Notes under the pieces: model-generated
Seen by the model: the letters and a program-made list of their open reading frames with translations, nothing else
What the model was told of the DNA's origin: nothing
Databases searched by the model: none
Shown here: one piece after another, positions 38,786-46,779 of the stretch
Layout of the letters: every line of letters starts with the position of its first letter
Numbering within the stretch: position 1 is the first letter of the stretch
Program-made: the position numbers and the translations under genes
Source of the DNA: Bacteroidota bacterium
Lineage (GTDB): Bacteria > Bacteroidota > Bacteroidia > Chitinophagales > Chitinophagaceae
Length of the DNA: 64,000 nt
NCBI GenBank assembly: GCA_016868815.1
Contig: VGFQ01000003.1
Location: forward strand, 124,001 to 188,000
Direction: 5' to 3'

Positions 38786-39151
38786 TTATTTTCCCCAGCC
38801 GAGGGCTGCTGCTGCGAGGGCTGCCCCCAGCGCGTCGGCCACGATATCCCATCCTTCAAAAGCCCGCTCGGTGAAGCCGAGTTGTACGAATTCCATGGCG
38901 ATCCCATAGCCGCTAGAAAGCAGGAATAATACTATCCGTGCCGACCTCACCTGCCAGCCTTTCGACCGCAGCGGGGGATACCAGAGCAGTACGAACACCC
39001 CGAACAGCAGAAGATGGGCCAGCTTGTCTAGGTGCTTTAGGGCCAGCATACCCTGTTTGGGGATGCCGCTGCTGGGGATGATTAGCAGTATGAAGATCAG
39101 CACCGTCCATGCGACGGCCGGCCAGCGGGCCTCGAGGATGCGGGAGGTCAT
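38786..39151 (-). CDS. VanZ family membrane protein
   Basis: This 121-residue protein has four hydrophobic segments (about 12-27, 43-60, 70-90, 103-118) and the VanZ-like motifs DKLAHLLLFGVF and EFVQLGFTERAFEGWDIVADALGA. VanZ-like proteins are small inner-membrane proteins of mostly unknown role; in one case they give low-level teicoplanin resistance. No van genes are nearby, so resistance should not be inferred. It lies 16 bases after gcvH on the same strand. Confidence 0.88.
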   Translation of the reverse strand: MTSRILEARWPAVAWTVLIFILLIIPSSGIPKQGMLALKHLDKLAHLLLFGVFVLLWYPPLRSKGWQVRSARIVLFLLSSGYGIAMEFVQLGFTERAFEGWDIVADALGAALAAAALGWGK

Positions 39152-39167
39152 GGGGGCTGGGGGGCAG

Positions 39168-39548
39168 TTATTCTCCTGTTAGGGCGCGGTACCCCTCTGC
39201 GTCGAGGAGGGTATCGAATTGGGAGGGATCGTCCATCTCCACCTTGACCATCCAGCCTGCTCCGTAGGGGTCCGTATTCACCAACTCCGGACTGGCGTCG
39301 ATGATATCATTCTTTTCTATGATGGTGCCGCTGACGGGCAGGAAGAGGTCGCTGACGGTCTTGACGGCTTCGACGCTGCCGAAGACAGCTTCGGCAGCCA
39401 GTGTGCGCCCGACGGTGTTGATGTCGACGAAGACGATGTCGCCGAGCTGGTCCTGGGCGTAATGGGTGATGCCGACGGTGGCGATATTGCCTTCAGCGGA
39501 TATCCATTCGTGGTCTTTGGTATAGCGCAGGTGTTGGGGGGTGCTCAT
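39168..39548 (-). CDS. gcvH: Glycine cleavage system H protein
   Basis: This 126-residue lipoyl carrier moves the aminomethyl group between the P and T proteins. The lipoylated residue is Lys63 in FGSVEAVKTVSDL. Other hallmarks are YTKDHEWI, GITHYAQDQLGDIVFVD and the C-terminal NTDPYGAGWMVKVE. The start at 39548 (MSTPQHLRYTKD) is chosen over the Met seven codons earlier. No gcvP or gcvT gene is in the window. Confidence 0.96.
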   Translation of the reverse strand: MSTPQHLRYTKDHEWISAEGNIATVGITHYAQDQLGDIVFVDINTVGRTLAAEAVFGSVEAVKTVSDLFLPVSGTIIEKNDIIDASPELVNTDPYGAGWMVKVEMDDPSQFDTLLDAEGYRALTGE

Positions 39549-39720
39549 GGCGACATTCAGTTTCTGCAAGATTACTCAATTCCATGGGAACAGGCCAGTC
39601 TGCTTCGCCGGATCCTTTGGATGAGCCTGCACTTTCGAGTCGAAGCCTACTCCATGGTGATGGACTGTGTGGTGTTATGGTTGAGTCAATGTATTAGTTC
39701 CCTCCTTACTGAGGGTAGTC

Positions 39721-40464
39721 TTACTCCCGCCTCCGCACCATCTTCACACTAAGGATGCGCACTTCATTGATGGGCTTATCGCCCCCGCTCTTTCCGCTGG
39801 TCTGGACGGCGGCGATGCGGTCGACCGTGTCCATGCCTTCAACGACTGCTCCGAAGACGGTATAGTTCTGGTCGAGGTGGGGTGCCCCACCCTGTGACAT
39901 ATATACTCCACGATGGTCGGCTGGGAGCGTACGGCCACGGAGGCGGAAGGTTTGGACGGAGTCGAGGGATGCCGGGGTGAAGACGCGACCCTGTACAATA
40001 TAGAATTGGGTGCCGCTGCTGGCCTTGGCGGGGTTGACGTCGTCGCCCATGCGTGCAGCGGCGAGGGCGCCACGTCGGTGGAAGAGCTCGGGTCGGATCT
40101 CGGCGGGGAGGGTATAGGCCGAGTCGGTCCGGCCAGGGCTTTTGGTGCCAGCGGACCGGGTGCGTGGGTCACCCGCCTGGATCATGAAGCTTTGAATGAC
40201 GCGGTGGAAGAGGACGCCTTGGTAGAAGTCGCTGCGGACGAGCTGGATGAAGTTGTCCCGGTGAAGGGGTGTGGCGTTGGAGAGACGGAGGCGTATATCT
40301 CCCTGGGTGGTAGTGAGGAGGACATCGCGTGCCCGGTCGCGCGGGCGGAGGCGGCCGGTGGGTTGTGCCTCCAGGATGAGCGAGAGGCCGAGCAGTCCGA
40401 GGAGGAGGACCCGGGGTGGGATCCGGTGGGATCTCCGAGGGCAGGATTCAGTCGGTGATCGCAT
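39721..40464 (-). CDS. Cyclophilin-type peptidyl-prolyl cis-trans isomerase
   Basis: This 247-residue protein has a basic, then hydrophobic N-terminus (about 20-32, ending LILEAQ) that looks like a signal peptide, so it probably folds proteins in the periplasm. The cyclophilin domain shows TTTQGDIRLRLSNATPLHRDNF, VLFHRVIQSFMIQAGDP, SSGTQFYIVQG, NYTVFGAVVEGMDTVDRIA. The ATG at 40464 is chosen and overlaps the end of the upstream gene by 17 bases, so the two are probably cotranscribed. Confidence 0.92.
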   Translation of the reverse strand: MRSPTESCPRRSHRIPPRVLLLGLLGLSLILEAQPTGRLRPRDRARDVLLTTTQGDIRLRLSNATPLHRDNFIQLVRSDFYQGVLFHRVIQSFMIQAGDPRTRSAGTKSPGRTDSAYTLPAEIRPELFHRRGALAAARMGDDVNPAKASSGTQFYIVQGRVFTPASLDSVQTFRLRGRTLPADHRGVYMSQGGAPHLDQNYTVFGAVVEGMDTVDRIAAVQTSGKSGGDKPINEVRILSVKMVRRRE

Positions 40465-40798
40465 GTTGTTGGAAATAGAGGAGGACATGGTCGCGGAGGA
40501 AATCTTCCTGCTCCTTTAGGGGAAGGGTGGGCATTTCGCGGAGTTGTCGGAAGTGGGGCCAGCCGTCATCGTCGAGGCCTTCCGGGGCGAAGTAGCCGCT
40601 GGGGGTGAGCAGGGTGCAAACGGCAACGTGAATAAGGTCCTGCTTCTGTTCCTTGGTGTAGTTGGTCTGGGCGGCGCCTGTCTCTTGCAGGCCTATGAGG
40701 AAGAGGATGGCTTCCATATCGGGCTTCTTGCCAAAACGGGCGATGAGTTGTTCTTCGAGGCGCCACCAGCGGGCTTGGAGGTCGTCGTTCGCGTGCAT
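40448..40798 (-). CDS. Conserved hypothetical cytoplasmic protein
   Basis: This 116-residue protein has no signal peptide or TM segment. Its FGKKPDMEAILFLIGLQETG segment and the following helices (TKEQKQDLIHVAVCTLL) look all-alpha. I recall similar short proteins in Bacteroidota genomes, without a known function. The start at 40798 is supported by the -7 element at 40803-40810, just upstream; the longer frame to 40867 would cross that element. It is divergent from serS and overlaps the cyclophilin gene. Confidence 0.72.
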   Translation of the reverse strand: MHANDDLQARWWRLEEQLIARFGKKPDMEAILFLIGLQETGAAQTNYTKEQKQDLIHVAVCTLLTPSGYFAPEGLDDDGWPHFRQLREMPTLPLKEQEDFLRDHVLLYFQQHAITD

Positions 40799-40802
40799 AC
40801 AG

Positions 40803-40810
40803 CAAAGGTA
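40803..40810 (-). promoter_or_regulatory. -7 element for the small hypothetical gene, very short leader
   Basis: The reverse strand reads TACCTTTG, an exact TAnnTTTG match, four bases before the ATG at 40798. Transcription would start at or next to the start codon, so the message would be leaderless or nearly so. Confidence 0.5.
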
Positions 40811-40854
40811 TGCCTGCTGCCGATCTATCGGCAAGGGCATTGCAGCGTGGAGAC

Positions 40855-40862
40855 TATCTTTG
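40855..40862 (+). promoter_or_regulatory. -7 element for serS
   Basis: TATCTTTG is an exact TAnnTTTG match 15 bases before the serS ATG at 40878. It forms a divergent pair with 40803-40810 and supports the short start of serS over the longer upstream frame. Confidence 0.5.
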
Positions 40863-40877
40863 CCCAAAACCGCTTAC

Positions 40878-42149
40878 ATGCTGCAAGTCGGATTGATCCG
40901 GGAACACAAGGCAGAAGTTGCAGAAAGGCTCGCATTAAAAGGATTCACTGACAAAACATTGCTGGACACCGTCATCTCCGACGACGATGCCCGCCGCCGC
41001 CTTCAGTCCGACAACGACGCTCTCCTGGCACGCCGCAATCAAGCCTCTAAGGAGATCGGCACCCTGATGTCTAACGGACAGAAGGCAGAAGCCAAAGACC
41101 TGAAAGCCGAGGTGGCGATCCTCAAAAACACCGTTGAAGCAAACGAACGCCGACTCGCAGAACTCGAGATCTCCATCCGAGAGGGACTCCAACGCATCCC
41201 CAACCTGCCCTCGCCGCTGGTACCCCCCGGTATCGGTGCTGATGACAATGTAGAAGTCCGCCGCGGAGGCGCGATGCCCGCCCTGCCTGAGGGCGCACTG
41301 CCACACTGGGACTTGATACGCCGTCATGACCTCATCGACTTCGAGACGGGCGTCAAACTCACCGGCAGCGGCTTCCCCCTCTATAAAGGACGCGGCGCCC
41401 GCCTGCAGCGCGCCCTCATCCAGTACTTCCTCGACGCCAACACGGCCGCCGGATATACCGAGTACATGCCGCCCTACCTCGTCAACGAGGCTTCGGCCCA
41501 TAGCACGGGGCAACTGCCCGACAAGGAGGGCCAGATGTACTACATGCCGGCCGACGCCCTCTACCTCATCCCCACGGCCGAAGTGCCCGTCACCAATATC
41601 TACCGCGATGAGATCGTGAAGGAGTCAGACCTGCCGATCCGCATGACGGCCCACTCGCCCTGCTTCCGCCGCGAGGCGGGCAGCTTCGGCAAGGAGGTCC
41701 GCGGCCTCAACCGCGTTCATCAGTTCGACAAGGTCGAGATCGTCGAGATCGTCCACCCCGACAAGAGTTATGAAGTGCTAGACCGGATGGTCGCCCATGT
41801 GGAAGGACTCGTCGCCGCCCTAGGACTGCCCTACCGCATCTTGCGACTCTGCGGGGGAGACATGAGCTTCGCATCAGCACTCACTTACGACTTCGAAGTG
41901 TGGAGCGCGGCCCAGGGCCGCTGGCTGGAAGTGAGCTCAGTGTCAAACTTCGAGGCCTTCCAGACGAACCGCATGAAACTGCGCTATCGCGACGCCGAAG
42001 GCCGCATCCGCCTGGCGCACTCGCTCAACGGCAGCGCGCTGGCCCTGCCGCGCATCGTGGCGGCCATCCTCGAGAATTACCAGATGGCAGAAGGCATTGG
42101 CCTGCCTGCGGTGCTGCATTCCTACATGGGCTCTGACAGACTCGTCTGA
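40878..42149 (+). CDS. serS: Serine--tRNA ligase
   Basis: This 423-residue class II synthetase charges tRNA-Ser. The N-terminal coiled-coil arm covers about 25-110. The core shows GSGFPLYKGRGARLQRALIQ, PTAEVPVTN (motif 2 approach), HSPCFRREAGSFGKEVRGLNRVHQF-type motif 2 and the motif 3 NGSALALPRIVAAILENYQ. The first Met is MLQVGLIREHKAEV at 40878; the frame extends to 40662, but that part overlaps the divergent gene and the promoter pair. Its end overlaps the convergent alkB gene by 28 bases. Confidence 0.97.
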   Translation: MLQVGLIREHKAEVAERLALKGFTDKTLLDTVISDDDARRRLQSDNDALLARRNQASKEIGTLMSNGQKAEAKDLKAEVAILKNTVEANERRLAELEISIREGLQRIPNLPSPLVPPGIGADDNVEVRRGGAMPALPEGALPHWDLIRRHDLIDFETGVKLTGSGFPLYKGRGARLQRALIQYFLDANTAAGYTEYMPPYLVNEASAHSTGQLPDKEGQMYYMPADALYLIPTAEVPVTNIYRDEIVKESDLPIRMTAHSPCFRREAGSFGKEVRGLNRVHQFDKVEIVEIVHPDKSYEVLDRMVAHVEGLVAALGLPYRILRLCGGDMSFASALTYDFEVWSAAQGRWLEVSSVSNFEAFQTNRMKLRYRDAEGRIRLAHSLNGSALALPRIVAAILENYQMAEGIGLPAVLHSYMGSDRLV

Positions 42150-43204
42150 GTGTCGGACTGCAAGGCCCGCACCCGTGGGTCCATCACGCGAAACCAGAGC
42201 GGCGGCAGCAGCGAGAGAATCATCATCCCCGGATAGCCCGTCGGCATCTGCGGTGCTTCGCCGTGGTGGCGGAGTACTTGGTACTTGCGACTGGCCTGAT
42301 AGTGGTGGTCGCTGTGCCGCGAGAGTTCGAAGAGCACAATGCGCCCAAGCACATGATTGCTGTTCCAACTATGCCAGGGCATCGCCCGCTCGTAGCGTCC
42401 AGGGGACGTGACGCGGCGCTGAAGGCCATAGTGTTCGATGTAGTTGACAGTCTCCAAGAGCAGGGCCCCGCCGGCCGCGGCGGCCACGAAGCAGAGAGTC
42501 GCGTAGCCGCCGAAAGCTAGCCAAACCCCTGCGACGAAGGCCAACTGCACGAGTTGGTACAGCAACATACTGTTCTGCAGGTGCAAGAAGGGAAGTCCCT
42601 TCTTTCGCAACTCATCCCTCGAGATCTCCCAGGCCGAAAGCCAAGTGCCTATGACCGTCCGGAGGTAAAATCGATATACAGGCTCGCCAGTGCGGGCGCT
42701 ACTGGGGTCTTCGGGCGTGCTCACGCGCTTGTGGTGGCCCTTGTTATGTTCGATGTGGAAATGAAGGTAGAGTGAGGTCAGCAGCAACGCCTTGGCCATG
42801 AACCGCTCGGTGGCAGAGACGCGGTGCCCCAGTTCATGGCCTATATTGATACCGAAGGAGCCACAGAGCAGGGCCATCACGAGGATGCGGCCAGTCGTTT
42901 CCGCGGGCGTGAGGGTTTCGTCGGTGATATACTGCAGGAAGAGCCAGACGGCGAGGTACTGTAGCGGCACGAAGAGGTAGAGCCAGAGATCGTATGCCCT
43001 ATCATCGCGGGCCAGCTCCTCTTCGGCGGCGCTGAGGTTGCGTGCGTCGGGCTTTAGCAGCAGCTCAGCCAGCGGGATGCAGACCCATACCAGCAGCAGT
43101 GGCAGCCAAACCTGCCAGCCGCGGGCCGTGAGGGCATAGGCGGCGACGGTGTAGATCGTCAGTGGTAGTGCGTATTTGAGCGATTGAATCCTCAGGGTGT
43201 TCAT
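42122..43204 (-). CDS. alkB: Alkane 1-monooxygenase (AlkB-type membrane di-iron hydroxylase)
   Basis: This 360-residue integral membrane protein should hydroxylate terminal CH3 groups of medium-chain alkanes, using electrons from rubredoxin. All histidine boxes are present: HELGHR (His123, His127), EHNKGHH (His153, His157, His158), NYIEHYG (254-260) and RHSDHH (His297, His300, His301). Six TM helices surround them, and TPEDPSSAR after box 2 is typical of AlkB rather than fatty acid desaturases. No rubredoxin, rubredoxin reductase, alcohol dehydrogenase or regulator is adjacent. The ATG at 43204 gives the usual length. It lies after the OPT gene with its start 60 bases from that gene's stop. 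Confidence 0.9.
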   Translation of the reverse strand: MNTLRIQSLKYALPLTIYTVAAYALTARGWQVWLPLLLVWVCIPLAELLLKPDARNLSAAEEELARDDRAYDLWLYLFVPLQYLAVWLFLQYITDETLTPAETTGRILVMALLCGSFGINIGHELGHRVSATERFMAKALLLTSLYLHFHIEHNKGHHKRVSTPEDPSSARTGEPVYRFYLRTVIGTWLSAWEISRDELRKKGLPFLHLQNSMLLYQLVQLAFVAGVWLAFGGYATLCFVAAAAGGALLLETVNYIEHYGLQRRVTSPGRYERAMPWHSWNSNHVLGRIVLFELSRHSDHHYQASRKYQVLRHHGEAPQMPTGYPGMMILSLLPPLWFRVMDPRVRALQSDTQTSLSEPM

Positions 43205-43263
43205 AGCGTCTTTTGTTGTGCAGCCTACGGCATGAAAGATAACGCACGGACAGGCGGCGCGGT

Positions 43264-45309
43264 TCAATCCTTCTGGCTGGTGGCGATGCGGTAGAGCAGG
43301 AGGGCCAGTGCGACGAAGATGGCTGTGCCGAGGAGGAAGTAGCCCTCGCTGCCTAGCAATTCGGTGAGGCCATGCTCGAGGCTCACGGAGGCGAGGGCCT
43401 TGGCGATGCCGTCATTGGCGAAGAGGAAGGCCACGGCTACGCCGGCCAGTGCGCCGCCGGCGACGAGGCCCGTCGCGAACAGATTGCCCTTGCGAAGATC
43501 CTCCTCCCCTTCGGTACTGGTGTCGCCCACGGCCTTGTGCATCTTCTTGTCTGCCAGTCCTCGGATGGCGCCACCGATGAAGATAGGCAGGGTGGTCGAT
43601 AGTGGCAGGTAGATGCCGATGGCGAAGCTGAGGGCTTTGATGCCGCAGAGTTCCATCACCAGGGCAATGGCGACGCCAACGATCACGAACTGCCAGTCGA
43701 GGTTGAACGACAGGATGCCTTTGATGAGTGTTGCCATGAGGGTGGCCTGTGGTGCCGAGTACTTGTCGGTGCCGATGGCGTGGGTGATGCCCTGGGCGGC
43801 CATCTCGGCGGTGGGCGTATCGAGGATCTTGACGGTGAAGCCGATGGCGAGCGAGGAGACGACGGCCCCGATGAACAGCGCCAGCTGCTGGTACTTCGGG
43901 GTGGCGCCTACGATATAGCCCGTCTTGAGGTCTTGAGAGGTGGCGCCCGCGTTGGCAGCGGCGATGCAAATCATACCGCCCACGACTAGGGCCATGGGTT
44001 CATACACTTTGCCCGTCCAGTCTACGGCGATGAACACAAGGCAGGTGCCCATGAGGGTGGCGATCGTCATGCCTGAGATGGGGTTGTTGGAGGAGCCGAT
44101 GAGTCCTACGATGCGCGATGAGACGGTCACGAAGAAGGCGCCGAAGACGACGACGAGCACGCCCAGTAGCAGTTTGCCGAGGATGGTGTCGCCGGGCACC
44201 TGCGGGAGAATCGTCATCAGCAGGATGAGGCCGAGGCTACCGAAGCCGACAACTTTGAGGGAGAGGTCCTTCTCGGTGCGGTCGACGGTGGCGGCGTTGC
44301 CGCTGCCCTGGCGGAGGGAGCCCACGCTGCCTTTGAAGGACGAGACGATGGTCGGGATGGTCTTGAAGAGGGTGATGAAGCCGCCGGCGGCGACGGCGCC
44401 CGCGCCGATCTGGCGGACGTAGGCGCGGTAGATGGCCACGGCGTAGTCGGAGAAGCCTTGCGTGGCAGGGTCCCATCCACCCGGCCCGCCCGGTGTTGCT
44501 AGGTCTTTCAGGTAGCCCAGCTTGACGAGTTGCAGGGCGATGGTCTCTGCCGGCACCAGCGATGCCAGCAGCGGGTTGAACACGAACCAGGTGAGGACGG
44601 AGCCCGCCACGAGGATACCGGCGATCTTGGGCCCGATGATATAACCCACGCCGAGGTATTCAGGGGTGATCTCGCCGCTGACCTTGGCGGAGGGGAAGTA
44701 TTTGTTGGCCTGCTTCGTCATGAAGGAGGGTGTCTCGGCGATGAAGTGGAGGACCTTCTGCAGGAAGGCATAGGTCATAGCGATGCCCAGGCCGAGGAAG
44801 GCGGTGCGGGCGAAGTCGCCGCCCTTCTCGCCTGCCTTGAGTACGGAGGCGCAGGCGGTGCCTTCGGGGTAGGGGAGAGTGGCGTGTTCCTGCACGATGA
44901 GGGGCCGGCGCAGCGGGATCATCATGAGCGTGCCCAGCACGCCGCCGAAGATGGCCAGCGTGAGGATCGTCACGTAGTTGAAGTATCCGGCGCCGTCGCC
45001 GTCGGAGAGGAAAAGGAAGCCGGGGAGGGTGAAGACGACGCCGGCGGCGATGCTTTCGCCGGCCGAGCCGGTCGTCTGAATAATGTTGTTCTCAAGGATG
45101 GTGGTGCGCAGGAAGATTTTGCTCAGCGCGATGGCCATCACGGCGATGGGGATGGAGGCCGAGACGGTGAGGCCCGCCTTGAGGGCGAGGTAGACGGTAG
45201 AGGCGCCGAAGATGATGCCGAAGACGGAGCCGGTGATTACGGCCTTGAGGGTGAATTCGGGCATGCGCGTCTCAGGGGCGACGAAGGGTTGGAAGCGTTT
45301 CTCAGACAT
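43264..45309 (-). CDS. OPT family oligopeptide transporter
   Basis: This 681-residue polytopic membrane protein has about 15 hydrophobic segments and the OPT pattern: EFTLKAVITGSVFGIIFGAS near the N-terminus, PYPEGTACASVLKAGEKGG, and SQDLKTGYIVGATPKYQQ. Members import oligopeptides or metal chelates with protons. It follows the POT-like transporter gene on the same strand with a 63-base gap, so the two may form one peptide-uptake unit. Confidence 0.92.
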   Translation of the reverse strand: MSEKRFQPFVAPETRMPEFTLKAVITGSVFGIIFGASTVYLALKAGLTVSASIPIAVMAIALSKIFLRTTILENNIIQTTGSAGESIAAGVVFTLPGFLFLSDGDGAGYFNYVTILTLAIFGGVLGTLMMIPLRRPLIVQEHATLPYPEGTACASVLKAGEKGGDFARTAFLGLGIAMTYAFLQKVLHFIAETPSFMTKQANKYFPSAKVSGEITPEYLGVGYIIGPKIAGILVAGSVLTWFVFNPLLASLVPAETIALQLVKLGYLKDLATPGGPGGWDPATQGFSDYAVAIYRAYVRQIGAGAVAAGGFITLFKTIPTIVSSFKGSVGSLRQGSGNAATVDRTEKDLSLKVVGFGSLGLILLMTILPQVPGDTILGKLLLGVLVVVFGAFFVTVSSRIVGLIGSSNNPISGMTIATLMGTCLVFIAVDWTGKVYEPMALVVGGMICIAAANAGATSQDLKTGYIVGATPKYQQLALFIGAVVSSLAIGFTVKILDTPTAEMAAQGITHAIGTDKYSAPQATLMATLIKGILSFNLDWQFVIVGVAIALVMELCGIKALSFAIGIYLPLSTTLPIFIGGAIRGLADKKMHKAVGDTSTEGEEDLRKGNLFATGLVAGGALAGVAVAFLFANDGIAKALASVSLEHGLTELLGSEGYFLLGTAIFVALALLLYRIATSQKD

Positions 45310-45372
45310 GGCTTGCGTTTGGGTCGTTGGAATGGTAAATACATTTAAAACAAATCGCAGGGACTGCCGTCG

Positions 45373-46632
45373 TCAGCCCTCTGCCGGCTTGTCTTTCACC
45401 AGCAGGAAGTTGTAGAGCACCATCAGCGCGGCGGAGCCCATGCCGATGCCCGAGACGACCAGCCACATCTGCGAGGGCTCGGTGGCCATGTAGGTCTTGC
45501 GCAGCCAGTCGGCGAGGGGGCCCGCCGTGAAGGAGCCGATGGCGACGGGCAGGAAGGCGAAGCCCATGTAGGTGCCCACCTGGTCGCGCGGTGCCAGCGA
45601 GCTCACGTAGTCATAGAAGCGGGGCGATTGCATGGCCTCGCCCACGGCGTACACGGCAACGCCGATGATGGCGCCCATGACGGTGCCGGTCAGGGCGATG
45701 ATGATCCAGGAAAGGCCTGAGATGACGAAGCCGACGGTCATGGCCGTGAAGGGCTTCCATGTCTTGACGAGGGCAGCCATGGGCACGGTTAGGAAGATGA
45801 TGGTGATGGCGTCGACCGTCTCCAGCAGTTCGAAGTCTTCGAAGTGAAGCACGTCCTTCACATAGAAGGGGAAGGAGTAGAAGATCTGCCAGAACATGGT
45901 CCAGAAGCCCGAAAAGATAACCAGGAAGAGGATGAAGCGGAGGTTGCCAAAGACCAGCAACATGTCGGAGAAGACCTTCCCAAAGGTCCTTCCTTGGGCT
46001 TCCTCGCGCTTTTCGGGTTCGCGGAAGAAGATCATGGTGCCGACCATGAGCAGCACCGAGGTGAGGGCCGACATCATTAGGACGTATTCGATGCCCATGT
46101 TTTTGCGGATCTGTAGGGCAAGGATGGGGCCTATCGCCCCTCCGATGTTGACGAGCGTGTAATAGATGGAGAAGCCCAGGGGCCTGACATCATCGCGGGA
46201 GGTGACGGCTACGGTGCCCACGATGCAGGGTTTGATGAGTGAGCCGCCGACGGCGGTGAGTACCAGCACGATGATCATATAGGTCTTCCGGCCGATGGCG
46301 TCGGCGATCTCCTGTCCCCAGGCGATGCCTGCGAGTCCGATCAGGAAGTAGCCGATGGCGAAGATCCCGAAGCAGGTGATGAGGGCCTTTCGGAAGCCAT
46401 AGCGGTCGACGACCACGCCTGCCAGTACCGGCAGCAGGTAGATGAGTCCGCTGAATAGTCCGGTCAGCGTGCCGGCCTCTTCGGTCAGCCCGACCCTGTC
46501 GGCGATGTAGACGGCCAGCACGGCCTTGGAGCCGTAAAAGGCCAGTCGCTCGAATAGCTCCAGGATGTTGGCGACCCAGAAGATGGAGAGGAAGCCTTCT
46601 CGGGCAGACCGCCAGGTGGAGGATAGGCTCAT
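45373..46632 (-). CDS. POT/PTR-like MFS peptide transporter
   Basis: This 419-residue major facilitator protein has 12 predicted TM segments. The POT hallmark near helix 1 is ELFERLAFYGSKAVLAVYI, a variant of ExxERFxYYG. The helix 2-3 loop shows GVVVDRYGFRKAL, and helix 5 carries FSIYYTLVNIGGAIGP. A proton-coupled di- or tripeptide symporter is the best guess, though sugar or drug transport cannot be excluded. The ATG at 46632 is preferred to 46668, which would overlap the region upstream of purD. Confidence 0.85.
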   Translation of the reverse strand: MSLSSTWRSAREGFLSIFWVANILELFERLAFYGSKAVLAVYIADRVGLTEEAGTLTGLFSGLIYLLPVLAGVVVDRYGFRKALITCFGIFAIGYFLIGLAGIAWGQEIADAIGRKTYMIIVLVLTAVGGSLIKPCIVGTVAVTSRDDVRPLGFSIYYTLVNIGGAIGPILALQIRKNMGIEYVLMMSALTSVLLMVGTMIFFREPEKREEAQGRTFGKVFSDMLLVFGNLRFILFLVIFSGFWTMFWQIFYSFPFYVKDVLHFEDFELLETVDAITIIFLTVPMAALVKTWKPFTAMTVGFVISGLSWIIIALTGTVMGAIIGVAVYAVGEAMQSPRFYDYVSSLAPRDQVGTYMGFAFLPVAIGSFTAGPLADWLRKTYMATEPSQMWLVVSGIGMGSAALMVLYNFLLVKDKPAEG

Positions 46633-46779
46633 GATCGGAGGGGTTGGTTGTGGGCTCAAAATAGTCATTTCTTCTTGCCCGCCATCCTGACTGCTGCCAT
46701 CGAATCGGTATCTTTACGCAGCGTGGGATGTCCGAATCGGCCATCACAGATAGGCATCTATGCATCCAACAGCTATGAT

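Noticed and set aside
38786..39151. Glycopeptide resistance from the VanZ homologue
   Set aside because: VanZ-like proteins are common in Bacteroidota and no vanHAX-like genes are nearby.
44530..45348. Plus-strand ORF (272 codons) opposite the OPT transporter
   Set aside because: Asp/Glu/Gly-rich antisense shadow of a GC-rich membrane protein gene.
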